Shown here: positions 35,523 through 44,507 of the stretch, in pieces
Layout: the number at the start of each line of letters is the position of its first letter
Position numbering within the stretch: the stretch's first letter is position 1
Assembly (NCBI RefSeq): GCF_014803385.1
Contig: NZ_JACYFC010000002.1
Span: 434,001-498,000 of the forward strand
DNA length: 64,000 nt
Source of the DNA: Marinomonas colpomeniae
GTDB taxonomy: Bacteria > Pseudomonadota > Gammaproteobacteria > Pseudomonadales > Marinomonadaceae
Reading direction: 5' to 3'
Translations under genes and position numbers: made by a program
Notes under the pieces: generated by a model
The model's database searches: none
The model's input: the letters and a program-made list of their open reading frames with translations, nothing else
What the model was told of the DNA's origin: nothing

Positions 35523-36215
35523 TTAAGGTTTGAAATACTCTGCGTGAGATTCCTCCAAGGGTAAAATTCGTGGGATTAATTGGCCTGTGTGAGACCTCAT
35601 CGCTTCTCGTGCGGCATCGACATCTTGGTTTTTTATCGCCGTTAAAATGGCTTGGTGTTCTTTGATTGTTTCTTTAGGGCGGCTTTCGTCTGGCAACATC
35701 AGCATGCGAGCTCTTGTTAAATGTAAGGAAACGCTTGCTAGCACCTGTGGAACACCATTAAAGCCAGTGAAATTCATCAGCATAGTGTGAAATTCTTCAT
35801 CTGTTTCATAAAACCCTACGAAGTCTTTATCTTCGACGAGTAACTCCTGCATACGGATGTTTCGAGTCAGGGCTGCCAATTGTTCTGGCGTGCGCTCTTG
35901 CGTGACTTTTTCTACTGCTGCGATTTCTAATGCTTGTCGTAAAAAGCTCGCTTCACGAATTTCATCCATTGAAAAGCAGGACACTTTTGTCGCTGACTGA
36001 GGAATAACATCCACAAGGCCTTCAGCTGAAAGGCGAGCTAACGCTTCTGCTACAGGTGATCTAGATACACCAAGTTGGTCGCAAATAGCGCCTTTTCGAA
36101 TCACAGTACCCGGTGGATACTGCATCGATAATATGGCTTCTCGTAGCGACTGATAAACACGCTGAGACAGTGAGCCGCTCAAATTCTCAACTTTATTAAG
36201 CGATGACGCTGTCAT
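35523..36215 (-). CDS. GntR/FadR-type (FCD) transcriptional regulator
   Basis: Regulator of 230 aa: winged helix at about 12-78 (GAICDQLGVSRSPVAEALARLSAEG) and an all-helical FCD ligand domain with metal-binding histidines in ETDEEFHTML and MRSHTGQL. FCD regulators usually sense sugar acids or their keto derivatives. Encoded between the fucU/lactonase pair and the divergent dehydratase operon, it most likely represses both, through the perfect palindrome in its own promoter region. Confidence 0.9.
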   Translation of the reverse strand: MTASSLNKVENLSGSLSQRVYQSLREAILSMQYPPGTVIRKGAICDQLGVSRSPVAEALARLSAEGLVDVIPQSATKVSCFSMDEIREASFLRQALEIAAVEKVTQERTPEQLAALTRNIRMQELLVEDKDFVGFYETDEEFHTMLMNFTGFNGVPQVLASVSLHLTRARMLMLPDESRPKETIKEHQAILTAIKNQDVDAAREAMRSHTGQLIPRILPLEESHAEYFKP

Positions 36216-36232
36216 AATTTAATTTCCCTTAT

Positions 36233-36246
36233 ACTAACATGTTAGT
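36233..36246. promoter_or_regulatory. Palindromic operator for the GntR regulator
   Basis: ACTAACATGTTAGT is a perfect 14 bp palindrome in the 101 bp between the GntR gene and the divergent dehydratase gene. Position and symmetry suit an FCD-type repressor site. Confidence 0.55.
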
Positions 36247-36316
36247 TGACGACTGATTATGTTGGTGCTAGTTTGAATATACAACAACAATAAAAAATTT
36301 AGAACAGGGGCTTCCC

Positions 36317-37861
36317 ATGATATTTGGGTCCAAACAAATTATTCGTTTGCATAATAACGATAATGTCGTCATCGCTTTAAGCGATCTTGCCGAAGGCAGT
36401 AAGCTTAATGAATTTGATGTGACCTTAAAAACGTATGTTCCTAGAGGCCATAAAGTTGCTATTAAGCCTTTGGTTAAAGGTGATAATGTCATTCGTTATG
36501 GTCAAATCATTGGTCAATCAACTCAAGATATTGCTTCCGGTGAGCATGTGCATGTGCAAAACATGGGCATGGGAGAACACCTTCAAGACTATGCGTTCTC
36601 AAAACAAAGTGAACCACTTCCAACTGTCTCATTACCTCGTACATTTAATGGTTACCGTCGTTTAAACGGTAAAGTAGGTACACGTAATTACCTCGGCATT
36701 TTGACGTCTGTCAATTGCGCAGGGTCTGTTGCGCGTTTTATAGAAGAGGCTGCAAATAAAGAACACTTCCTTAAAAACTATCCAAATATTGATGGCATTG
36801 TACCGATAGTTCACAGCACCGGTTGTGGGATGTCAGGGCAAGGTGAAGGGTATCAAACCTTGCATCGTACGCTTTCTGGTTATGCTAAGAACCCTAATTT
36901 TGGTGGGATATTGCTGATTGGATTGGGTTGTGAAGTTATGCAAGTTTCCAGTTTAGTTGATAATCAAACACCTGACTCCCATTCGAAAGAAGGCTCAGAT
37001 ACAACGTTTCGTTATATGACAATCCAGACGGAAGGTGGAACACGTAAAACCATCGAGAAAGGGTTGGCAGAATTACACTTGTTGGCTAATGAAGCGAATA
37101 AGGCAGTAAGAGCGCCAGCACCAGTATCAGAAATTATGGTAGGTATGCAGTGTGGTGGATCTGATGGCTATTCTGGTATTACCGCTAACCCTGCTTTGGG
37201 TTATGCCTCAGATTTATTGGTTCGACATGGTGGCACGACCATTTTATCTGAAACCTCTGAAGTGTATGGCGCCGAACATTTATTGACTCGTCGAGCTATA
37301 TCTAAAGAAGTAGGTCAAAAACTTATCGATCGCATCCATTGGTGGGAAGACTATTGCGCCCGAAATGGTGGAGAGATGGATAACAATCCAAGTCCTGGTA
37401 ATAAGAACGGTGGTTTAACAACTATTCTTGAAAAATCATTGGGTGCTGTTGCGAAAGGCGGTAGCGCACCACTTACTGATGTTTATTTATTCGGTGAAAC
37501 CATTGATAAAAAAGGTTTCGTTTTTATGGATAGTCCGGGTTTTGATCCTTGCTCCGTTACGGGACAAGTCGCATCTGGCGCAAATATGATTATTTTCACT
37601 ACGGGGCGTGGTTCTGTTTCAGGTTATAAACCAACGCCTTGTATTAAGTTAGCGACCAATACTGAGATGTATAGCCGCCTGCAAGAAGACATGGATTTGA
37701 ACTGTGGTGACATAGTCACTGGTGGCATTTCTATAGAAGAAAAAGGCACCGAGTTGTTTGAACTAATTATTCGAATAGCGTCAGGTGAAGAGACAAAAAG
37801 CGAAGCGCTTGGGTTTGGCGGGGCAGAGTTTGTGCCTTGGCAAATTGGCGCAGTGATGTAG
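36317..37861 (+). CDS. UxaA-family sugar-acid dehydratase, predicted L-fuconate dehydratase
   Basis: Full-length altronate/galactarate-dehydratase-family protein of 514 aa: an N-terminal SAF domain (about 1-95) and a UxaA catalytic domain. Conserved Cys134 (NCAGSV), Cys170 (STGCGMSGQG), Cys205 and Cys279 (QCGGSDGYSG) are the likely iron or iron-sulphur ligands. Altronate dehydratase is the family's namesake, but the gene heads an operon with a 2-keto-3-deoxy-acid SDR, a sugar ABC importer and an FAH hydrolase, so I infer it dehydrates L-fuconate (or L-galactonate). An enolase-type FucD is absent from the window. Altronate or galactarate remains possible. Confidence 0.75.
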   Translation: MIFGSKQIIRLHNNDNVVIALSDLAEGSKLNEFDVTLKTYVPRGHKVAIKPLVKGDNVIRYGQIIGQSTQDIASGEHVHVQNMGMGEHLQDYAFSKQSEPLPTVSLPRTFNGYRRLNGKVGTRNYLGILTSVNCAGSVARFIEEAANKEHFLKNYPNIDGIVPIVHSTGCGMSGQGEGYQTLHRTLSGYAKNPNFGGILLIGLGCEVMQVSSLVDNQTPDSHSKEGSDTTFRYMTIQTEGGTRKTIEKGLAELHLLANEANKAVRAPAPVSEIMVGMQCGGSDGYSGITANPALGYASDLLVRHGGTTILSETSEVYGAEHLLTRRAISKEVGQKLIDRIHWWEDYCARNGGEMDNNPSPGNKNGGLTTILEKSLGAVAKGGSAPLTDVYLFGETIDKKGFVFMDSPGFDPCSVTGQVASGANMIIFTTGRGSVSGYKPTPCIKLATNTEMYSRLQEDMDLNCGDIVTGGISIEEKGTELFELIIRIASGEETKSEALGFGGAEFVPWQIGAVM

Positions 37862-37949
37862 TTGAAATGGTGTAATCAAGATTACTTAACTGAAATTAAA
37901 TAGCTGCAGTTTTGCAGCTATTACCATAACGTGAAATGGAGAAACGATT

Positions 37950-38699
37950 GTGAGACTTAAAGGCAAAACAATATTAATAACAGCCGCTGGTCAAGGAATT
38001 GGTAGAGCAAGTGCCGAAGCCTGTTTAAGAGAAGGGGCGAATGTTATCGCCACAGACATTAATGAAGAGGCGTTGCAAAAATTCAAATCGGACTGTCCAC
38101 AGGTTCAAACATATTTATTAGATGTCACGGACAGTAATGCAATAAAAGCGTTTGCTAAGACGGTGCCTAATCTTGATGGTTTATTCAATTGTGCGGGTTT
38201 TGTTCACAACGGCACCGTATTGGATATCTCAGATGAAGATTGGGATTTCAGCATGAATTTGAACGTTACTTCTATGATGCGTATGTGCCGTACTTTTTTA
38301 CCCGGCATGTTGGAACAAGCAAAAATCACAGGATCTTCTTCTATCGTCAACATGGCATCGATGGCGTCCTCTATTAAAGGTTTTCCTATGCGTACTGCAT
38401 ACGGCGCAACTAAAGCCGCGGTTATCGGATTAACAAAAGGCATTGCTGCTGATTTTGTGAAAAAAGGCATTCGTTGTAATTCGGTTAACCCTGGAACAGT
38501 GAATACACCTTCTTTACAAGGGCGAATTTCTTCTGCACCAGATCCAGTGCAAGCAGAAAAAGATTTTATTGCTCGTCAGCCAATGGGCCGTCTTGCTGAA
38601 GTCAGTGATATTGCTCCGATGGTTGTATTCTTATTATCTGATGAAAGTAAGTGCGTTACTGGGCAATCTTTATCTGTTGATGGTGGCTGCACGATTTAA
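37950..38699 (+). CDS. SDR, probable 2-keto-3-deoxy-L-fuconate dehydrogenase
   Basis: Classical SDR of 249 aa: AAGQGIGRA near 11-19, NCAG near 80, and active-site YGATK. Family and context match the NAD-dependent oxidation of 2-keto-3-deoxy-L-fuconate to the 2,4-diketo acid, as shown for the Xanthomonas campestris enzyme of the same type. It starts with GTG, eight bases after GGAG. It follows the dehydratase by 88 bp and precedes the importer genes. Confidence 0.82.
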   Translation: MRLKGKTILITAAGQGIGRASAEACLREGANVIATDINEEALQKFKSDCPQVQTYLLDVTDSNAIKAFAKTVPNLDGLFNCAGFVHNGTVLDISDEDWDFSMNLNVTSMMRMCRTFLPGMLEQAKITGSSSIVNMASMASSIKGFPMRTAYGATKAAVIGLTKGIAADFVKKGIRCNSVNPGTVNTPSLQGRISSAPDPVQAEKDFIARQPMGRLAEVSDIAPMVVFLLSDESKCVTGQSLSVDGGCTI

Positions 38700-38747
38700 C
38701 AAGGTCGAAATAGACTGTTTGAATCAACTCACCATTATGGAGTGAAA

Positions 38748-40241
38748 ATGATGTCTCTATTGGTTGAAATGCAAGGAATTGAAAAACGATTTCCCGGTGT
38801 ATATTGCCTTAAAAGTGTAGGTTTTGAGCTGCGCTCAGGCGAGGTGCATGCTCTTATGGGGGAAAACGGTGCAGGTAAATCGACGTTAATGAAAATACTG
38901 TCTGGTGTTTATCATCGAGATGGCGGTACGGTTAAAGTTGATGGCGCATTAGTAGAATTTAATGGGCCCAAAGATGCACAAGATGCAGGTGTTGGCATTA
39001 TCCACCAAGAGCTTAGCTTAATGAACGATTTAACCGTCGCTCAAAATGTCTTTATTGGGCGTGAGCCACGCTCTTTTTTAGGCATTATTAACGAAAAAAA
39101 GCTGAACCTGCAGGCGCAAGAAATTTTTCAAAAAATGAATTTTGATCTCGATCCAACGACCGAAGTAAGCCAGTTAACGGTCGCAAAGCAACAAATGATC
39201 GAGATTGCCAAAGCCTTGTCCTATAAATCACGTATTTTAATAATGGATGAACCTACAGCGGCACTAAATGATGCAGAAATTGCAGAGCTTTTTACTATTA
39301 TCCAGTCTTTGAAGTCAGAAGGTGTAGGTATCATTTACATCAGTCATAAGATGGATGAGATTAAGAGAATTGCAGATCGTGTCACTGTGATGCGCGATGG
39401 TGAATACATAGACACGGTGGAAGCCAAAGACACTCCTTTGTCGACTATTATTTCAATGATGGTTGGTCGAGAAGTAAAAGACGAAAGTGTTGATATACCT
39501 GATTTATCGGATAGTCCCGAATTGCTTAATGTTAAACATTTGAATCGAGGTAAAGCGATTCAAGATGTTAGTTTCTCTCTCAAAAAGGGTGAAATATTAG
39601 GTTTTGCTGGATTGATGGGGGCAGGGCGAACAGAAGTTGCCAGAGCTATATTTGGTGCCGACGCCTTTGACTCTGGTGAGGTTTGGGTGAATGGAGAGCT
39701 GTGCAACATTTCCACTCCAAGTGATGCTGTTGCCGCGGGCATTGGTTACTTATCAGAAGACCGAAAGCATTTTGGTTTGGCTTTAGGCATGGATGTACGG
39801 GCAAATATATCCATGGCAACGTTAGGTCGATTCACTAATTCCTGCGGTGTACTAAAAGAAGCCGATATGGAAAAAATTGCGAATGACTATATTGAACAAT
39901 TAGCCATTCGTACGCCGTCAGATACTCAAGAAGTAGGTTTTCTTTCTGGTGGTAATCAGCAAAAAGTCGTTATTGCAAAATGGTTGCTAAGAGATTGCGA
40001 TATTCTCATTTTTGATGAGCCTACTCGTGGTATCGATGTTGGCGCGAAAGCCGAAATTTATAAATTGCTTGAAGCGCTGGCAAAGCAAGGCAGAGCGATT
40101 ATTGTAATTTCATCAGAGCTGCCTGAAGTGATGCGCTTAAGTCATCGTATTGCAGTGATGTGCCAAGGTAAATTGACTGGAATATTACCCGGTGGAAAAG
40201 CAACAACACAAGAACAAATCATGGCATTAGCCACACAGTAA
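38748..40241 (+). CDS. Sugar ABC transporter ATPase, RbsA/MglA type
   Basis: Double-ATPase subunit of 497 aa for a CUT2 monosaccharide importer. The first half has Walker [10 protein letters not shown] at 38-46 and Walker [12 protein letters not shown]; its signature is the family's weak form. The second half has the typical degenerate Walker [10 protein letters not shown] and an intact LSGGNQQK. The start is the ATG at 38748 with GGAG five bases before; a GTG six bases earlier lacks room for a ribosome site. Likely substrate is L-fucose, by context. Confidence 0.9.
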   Translation: MMSLLVEMQGIEKRFPGVYCLKSVGFELRSGEVHALMGENGAGKSTLMKILSGVYHRDGGTVKVDGALVEFNGPKDAQDAGVGIIHQELSLMNDLTVAQNVFIGREPRSFLGIINEKKLNLQAQEIFQKMNFDLDPTTEVSQLTVAKQQMIEIAKALSYKSRILIMDEPTAALNDAEIAELFTIIQSLKSEGVGIIYISHKMDEIKRIADRVTVMRDGEYIDTVEAKDTPLSTIISMMVGREVKDESVDIPDLSDSPELLNVKHLNRGKAIQDVSFSLKKGEILGFAGLMGAGRTEVARAIFGADAFDSGEVWVNGELCNISTPSDAVAAGIGYLSEDRKHFGLALGMDVRANISMATLGRFTNSCGVLKEADMEKIANDYIEQLAIRTPSDTQEVGFLSGGNQQKVVIAKWLLRDCDILIFDEPTRGIDVGAKAEIYKLLEALAKQGRAIIVISSELPEVMRLSHRIAVMCQGKLTGILPGGKATTQEQIMALATQ

Positions 40242-40265
40242 ACGGCTCGCAGGAGAACAAAAATA

Positions 40266-41273
40266 ATGACAACCGAAAGCCAAACAACGTCACCAAGCTT
40301 TATTAGTAAACTGATAAAAATGACAGCGCATCAGCGAGTACTCGCCTTTGCTAGTTTAGTCATATTATTGGTGTTCTTTTCTATTACCTCGCCTAACTTC
40401 ATGCAAATGTCGAACATGTTGGCTATTTTGCAAGCGACTTCCGTTAATGGCGTATTAGCTGTTGCTGCTACGTTAGTGATTATAACGGGTGGTATTGATT
40501 TATCTGTCGGTACCTTAATGACGTTTACTGCTGTTGTTGCAGGAATATTATTAACGAACATGAATTTACCTCTGCCTGTTGGCGTATTAGGTGCTATTTT
40601 AGCGGGTGCTTTTTGTGGATTTTGTTCAGGTTCTTTTGTTGCCAAAATGAAAATACCACCTTTCATAGCGACGCTTGGCATGATGCTTATCTTGAAAGGC
40701 TTATCTTTAGTGTTAAGTGGCGCTCGCCCTATTTATTTCAACAACACAGAAGGTTATGACGCTATCTCTCGTGGTTCTTTAATCGGTGAGGTCTTACCTT
40801 TTTTACCCATTCCAAACGGCGTATTAATTCTGTTTGTTGTTGCGGGTGTTGCTAGTTATGTTTTGAGTAAAACAGTCTTGGGTCGTTACTGTTTTGGTAT
40901 TGGTTCTAATGAAGAAGCTGTGCGTCTATCTGGTGTTAATACAGATCGCTGGAAAATTGCTATCTACGCCGTTGCTGGTGGCATTTGTGGTATCGCAGGT
41001 ATTTTGATTTCTTCCCGACTGAACTCTGCTCAACCTGCATTAGGTCTAGGTTATGAACTAGAAGCCATTGCCGCTGTAGTGATTGGGGGAACGTCATTAT
41101 CGGGCGGTCGAGGAACTATTATCGGTACGTTAATCGGCGCTTTGATTGTGGCCGTATTAACGAATGGGTTACGAGTGTTATCTGTTGCACAGGAATGGCA
41201 AACAGTGATTACCGGCATCATCATTATTCTTGCTGTGTATGCAGATATGATGCGCCGTCAAAAATCGAAGTAA
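40266..41273 (+). CDS. Sugar ABC transporter permease, RbsC type
   Basis: Inner-membrane permease of 335 aa with about nine to ten hydrophobic helices. Characteristic CUT2 stretches include the GGIDLSVG motif near 80 and GGTSLSGGRGTIIGTLIGAL near 275. It sits 24 bp after the ATPase gene and shares its transcript. Partner of the RbsA- and RbsB-type subunits. Confidence 0.93.
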   Translation: MTTESQTTSPSFISKLIKMTAHQRVLAFASLVILLVFFSITSPNFMQMSNMLAILQATSVNGVLAVAATLVIITGGIDLSVGTLMTFTAVVAGILLTNMNLPLPVGVLGAILAGAFCGFCSGSFVAKMKIPPFIATLGMMLILKGLSLVLSGARPIYFNNTEGYDAISRGSLIGEVLPFLPIPNGVLILFVVAGVASYVLSKTVLGRYCFGIGSNEEAVRLSGVNTDRWKIAIYAVAGGICGIAGILISSRLNSAQPALGLGYELEAIAAVVIGGTSLSGGRGTIIGTLIGALIVAVLTNGLRVLSVAQEWQTVITGIIIILAVYADMMRRQKSK

Positions 41274-41371
41274 TAAAAAGTTAATGTAGAAATGGTAAGT
41301 GTTAATCGGTGACATAATGTCATCACAACAAAAGTAAGCTTTAAAAATAAAAATAAAATGGAGTAATTAAT

Positions 41372-42319
41372 ATGTTGTCACGTCGTACGCTAATAGGTCT
41401 TATCAGTGCTGTATCCATTATAGCGACATCATCCGTTGTTAAAGCGAATGATCAGTTATATATCCCATTAATTTCAAAGGGTTTCCAACATCAGTTCTGG
41501 CAGGCTGTTAAACAAGGTGCCGATCAAGCTGCAGAAGAGTTCAATGTTCGAGTTACATTCGAAGGGCCAGATACAGAAGCCCAAGTGGATCGTCAGATCG
41601 ACATGTTAGCTGCTGCACTAGCCAATAAACCAGATGCGATTGGTTTTGCTGCACTAGATAGCCAAGCCGCTATCCCTTTATTACGTAAAGCTCAGAAAGC
41701 GGGCATTCCGGTAGTCGCTTTTGATAGTGGTGTTGCTAGTGATATCCCACTGACAACGGCAACCACAGATAACGTGGCTGCTTCTGCTTTAGCTGCGGAT
41801 AAAATGGCTGAACTTATTGGTAATAAAGGACAAGTAGCTGTTATTGCCCACAGTCAAACTGGAACAACTGGAATGGATCGCCGTGACGGTTTTCTTAATC
41901 GTATGAAGCAAGCCTACCCGAATATAGATGTTGTGACGGTTCAATATGGTGATGGTGATCAACTGAAATCTACCGAAGTAGCACGTGCAGTATTAACTTC
42001 CTACCCTAAATTAGCGGGTATGTTTGGTACTAATGAAGGTTCAGCGATTGGTGTGGTTAATGCGGTACGTGAATCAAACGTTAAAAACTTAGTGGTTATT
42101 GGTTTTGATTCTGGTCAAGCTCAAACAGATGCTATTCGTAGTGGTTTGATGGCAGGCGCTATTACGCAGAACCCTGTAGGAATCGGTTATGAAACAGTTA
42201 AGGCAGCAGTAATGGCTATTAAAGGTCAGTCATTACCAAAAGTAATTGATACGGGTTTTTACTATTACACAGCTAAAAATATAGATGATCCAAAAATAGC
42301 AGCGGTTCTTTATAAATAA
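41372..42319 (+). CDS. Sugar ABC transporter periplasmic binding protein, RbsB type
   Basis: Periplasmic receptor of 315 aa with a signal peptide at 1-25 (cleavage after VKA). It has the type-1 periplasmic fold: the early LISKGFQHQFWQAVKQGA and DTEAQVDRQIDML stretches and VIGFDSG near 245. Members of this group bind pentoses and hexoses such as allose, ribose or fucose. A hairpin terminator lies directly downstream, which may reduce expression of the hydrolase genes that follow relative to this abundant receptor. Confidence 0.92.
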   Translation: MLSRRTLIGLISAVSIIATSSVVKANDQLYIPLISKGFQHQFWQAVKQGADQAAEEFNVRVTFEGPDTEAQVDRQIDMLAAALANKPDAIGFAALDSQAAIPLLRKAQKAGIPVVAFDSGVASDIPLTTATTDNVAASALAADKMAELIGNKGQVAVIAHSQTGTTGMDRRDGFLNRMKQAYPNIDVVTVQYGDGDQLKSTEVARAVLTSYPKLAGMFGTNEGSAIGVVNAVRESNVKNLVVIGFDSGQAQTDAIRSGLMAGAITQNPVGIGYETVKAAVMAIKGQSLPKVIDTGFYYYTAKNIDDPKIAAVLYK

Positions 42320-42328
42320 CGTTTTCAT

Positions 42329-42362
42329 ACCATGATGGTATTTAACCATCATGGTGTTTTTT
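42329..42362 (+). terminator. Intra-operon terminator after the binding-protein gene
   Basis: ACCATGATGG and CCATCATGGT form a perfect 10 bp stem with a seven-base loop, followed by GTTTTTT. It lies 10 bp after the binding-protein stop and 18 bp before the FAH gene, so it may be a partial terminator or separate two transcripts. Confidence 0.8.
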
Positions 42363-42379
42363 ATCGATAGGAGTGAATA

Positions 42380-43234
42380 ATGAAATTAGTACGCTTTGGA
42401 CCAGTAGGAAAAGAAAAACCTGGTGTTATTGATGAAAAAGGCCAAGTTCGAGATTTATCATCCATTATTCCAGACCTCTGTGATGAGCATCTGAGTGCAA
42501 AAACGATGGCGAAGTTACGTTCATTGGACATAGGAAGTTTACCAGTAGTCGATGGCATTCCTCAGGAAACGTTACGTCTAGGAGCCTGTGTTACAAAAGT
42601 AGGTAAATTTATCTGTATTGGTTTGAACTATGCAGATCATGCTGCAGAGTCTGGATTGCCAGTGCCTGCCGAGCCCGTTATTTTTGGCAAATGGACCTCT
42701 GCAATAGTAGGTCCTAACGATGATGTAAAAATTCCAAAAGGTTCAGAAAAAACAGATTGGGAAGTAGAGCTAGGCGTTGTTATTGGTGAAGGCGGAAGCG
42801 ATATTTCTGAAGTGGATGCAATGAAACATGTGGCTGGTTTTTGCGTCATTAACGATGTATCAGAACGTGCATTTCAATTAGAAGGCACAGGTACATGGGA
42901 TAAAGGTAAAGGTTGCGATACGTTTGGTCCAACTGGCCCTTGGTTGGTGACACCTGATGAAGTGGGTGATTTCAATGATCTTGGCCTTTGGCTGGAAGTA
43001 GATGGCAAGCGTTATCAAAACGGCTCAACGTCCACCATGGTCTTTAAAGTTCCGCACTTAATTGCTTACTGTAGTCGTTTTATGAGTTTGCAACCGGGTG
43101 ACATTATTTCAACAGGCACGCCTCCAGGTGTTGGCTTAGGCTTTAATCCGCCTATTTATTTAAAAGGTGGTGAAGAAATGAAGCTCGGTATCGATAAACT
43201 GGGTGTGCAATGTCAAAAAGTGGTTAAGGCTTAA
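42380..43234 (+). CDS. FAH-family hydrolase, probable 2,4-diketo-3-deoxy-L-fuconate hydrolase
   Basis: Fumarylacetoacetate-hydrolase-fold enzyme of 284 aa. Visible: GLNYADHAAESG near 80-91, metal-ligand stretch DWEVELGVVIG near 132-142, INDVSER near 156 and GTPPGVGLGF near 253. In the non-phosphorylating L-fucose route this family cleaves 2,4-diketo-3-deoxy-L-fuconate into pyruvate and L-lactate. GATAGGAG provides the ribosome site. The neighbouring dehydratase and SDR supply its substrate. Annotation as ureidoglycolate lyase would be a common mislabel. Confidence 0.82.
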   Translation: MKLVRFGPVGKEKPGVIDEKGQVRDLSSIIPDLCDEHLSAKTMAKLRSLDIGSLPVVDGIPQETLRLGACVTKVGKFICIGLNYADHAAESGLPVPAEPVIFGKWTSAIVGPNDDVKIPKGSEKTDWEVELGVVIGEGGSDISEVDAMKHVAGFCVINDVSERAFQLEGTGTWDKGKGCDTFGPTGPWLVTPDEVGDFNDLGLWLEVDGKRYQNGSTSTMVFKVPHLIAYCSRFMSLQPGDIISTGTPPGVGLGFNPPIYLKGGEEMKLGIDKLGVQCQKVVKA

Positions 43235-43330
43235 TGGCATAACAAGCCATCTATATTCAAATTTAGATGTGACTAACTCAACCTCTTTTTAGTGTTGGCA
43301 CTTAAGAGGTTGTGACTCAGCGAGTGTACA

Positions 43331-44311
43331 ATGAAAACAAGAATAATAAACAGTAGTGGTTCCGCTATAACGGAGCTTGGTTTTGGTAGTGCGGGAGCGG
43401 GTAACTTATTCCGCCCTGTGTCTTATGATGAGATTACGAAAGCCATCAATAAAGCTCACTCTCTTGGTATCCAGTATTTTGATACCGCTCCTCATTATGG
43501 TGCTGGCCTTGCCGAACGTCGCCTTGGTGTGGCTTTAGATGAAATGCCACGCGCCGATATTTTCTTATCGACCAAAGTCGGGCGAGTGTTGCATGCAGAT
43601 AAAAATAGTGTAAAAAAAGACGCCGATTGTTATGTAGAAGCCAGTCCTTTTGATCGTGAATACGATTACACCTATGACGGAATCATGCGTTCATTTGAAG
43701 ATTCTTTGCAGCGTTTGGGTGTTAGTAGCATCGATATGTTGTTAATGCACGATATTGGCGAGTTAACCCATAAAGAAAAACATCAATACTATTTACAGCA
43801 AGCTATTGATGGTGGTTTTAAAGCCATGGCAGAGCTGCGTGAACAAGGTGCTGTGCGCAATATCGGCTTAGGCGTTAACGAATGGCAGATTTGTGATCAA
43901 GCAATGGAGTATGCTCAATTTGACTGCTTTATGGTGGCAAATTGTTTCACTCTTTTAAACAATGATATTACTGATTATTTCACCGATAAATGCTCTAAAA
44001 ACCAAGTGTCTTTGATTGCTGCTGCACCTTTCAATTCAGGTATATTGGCAAAAGGCTCCAAGGGGCTAGGACATTATTTTTATGGCGAGGCGCCACAAGA
44101 CATTGTGAAAAAAGTGATTGCTATAGAAGGTATTTGTGAGCAGTTTAATGTCTCGCTTCAGGCTGCTGCCATTCAATATGCACTTCGCTATGACTGTGTT
44201 AAATCCATTCTAATTGGCATGACGAATGAAAGCCGAGTGGCACAAAACATCGCTTGGTACGAAGAAGACATTCCAGAAGCGTTTTGGCTCTCATTGGCAG
44301 ATGTTATCTAA
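43331..44311 (+). CDS. Aldo/keto reductase, probable L-fucose dehydrogenase
   Basis: AKR-family oxidoreductase of 326 aa. The catalytic tetrad is visible: Asp51 and Tyr56 (FDTAPHYGAG), Lys82 (STKVGR) and His140 (LMHD). It resembles D-threo-aldose 1-dehydrogenases, which oxidise L-fucose, L-galactose and D-arabinose to lactones. It is the last gene of the cluster and supplies the first oxidative step before the lactonase. The 96 bp before it hold no terminator I can see. Confidence 0.85.
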   Translation: MKTRIINSSGSAITELGFGSAGAGNLFRPVSYDEITKAINKAHSLGIQYFDTAPHYGAGLAERRLGVALDEMPRADIFLSTKVGRVLHADKNSVKKDADCYVEASPFDREYDYTYDGIMRSFEDSLQRLGVSSIDMLLMHDIGELTHKEKHQYYLQQAIDGGFKAMAELREQGAVRNIGLGVNEWQICDQAMEYAQFDCFMVANCFTLLNNDITDYFTDKCSKNQVSLIAAAPFNSGILAKGSKGLGHYFYGEAPQDIVKKVIAIEGICEQFNVSLQAAAIQYALRYDCVKSILIGMTNESRVAQNIAWYEEDIPEAFWLSLADVI

Positions 44312-44423
44312 GGTCATCCAAGTTAAAAAAAACAAACAATCATTCATTAATCTGTCTGGCGCTAACGTATCAGATATTTTTTAAGAAAGTACCTGATATT
44401 GCTTGATCAGATGTCCTCGATCT

Positions 44424-44445
44424 TGATGTAGGACGTTTTCTCTTT
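44424..44445 (+). promoter_or_regulatory. Shared 22 bp site upstream of the alpha/beta hydrolase gene
   Basis: A 22 bp sequence with core TAGGACGTTT matches the site at 46683-46704 at 19 of 22 positions. It lies 63 bp before the hydrolase ATG. ATGTCCT precedes it at 44411-44417, as at the other site. A candidate binding site for the AraC-type regulator encoded next door. Confidence 0.5.
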
Positions 44446-44507
44446 ATAACTCTCTCATATTGATTCCTCATTCAGTTAAATACTGTTTACAAAAAAGGAA
44501 TCCTCTA

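Noticed and set aside
43285..43305. Sigma-54-like TGGCAC before the aldo/keto reductase gene
   Set aside because: The -12 element is absent at the required five-base spacing.
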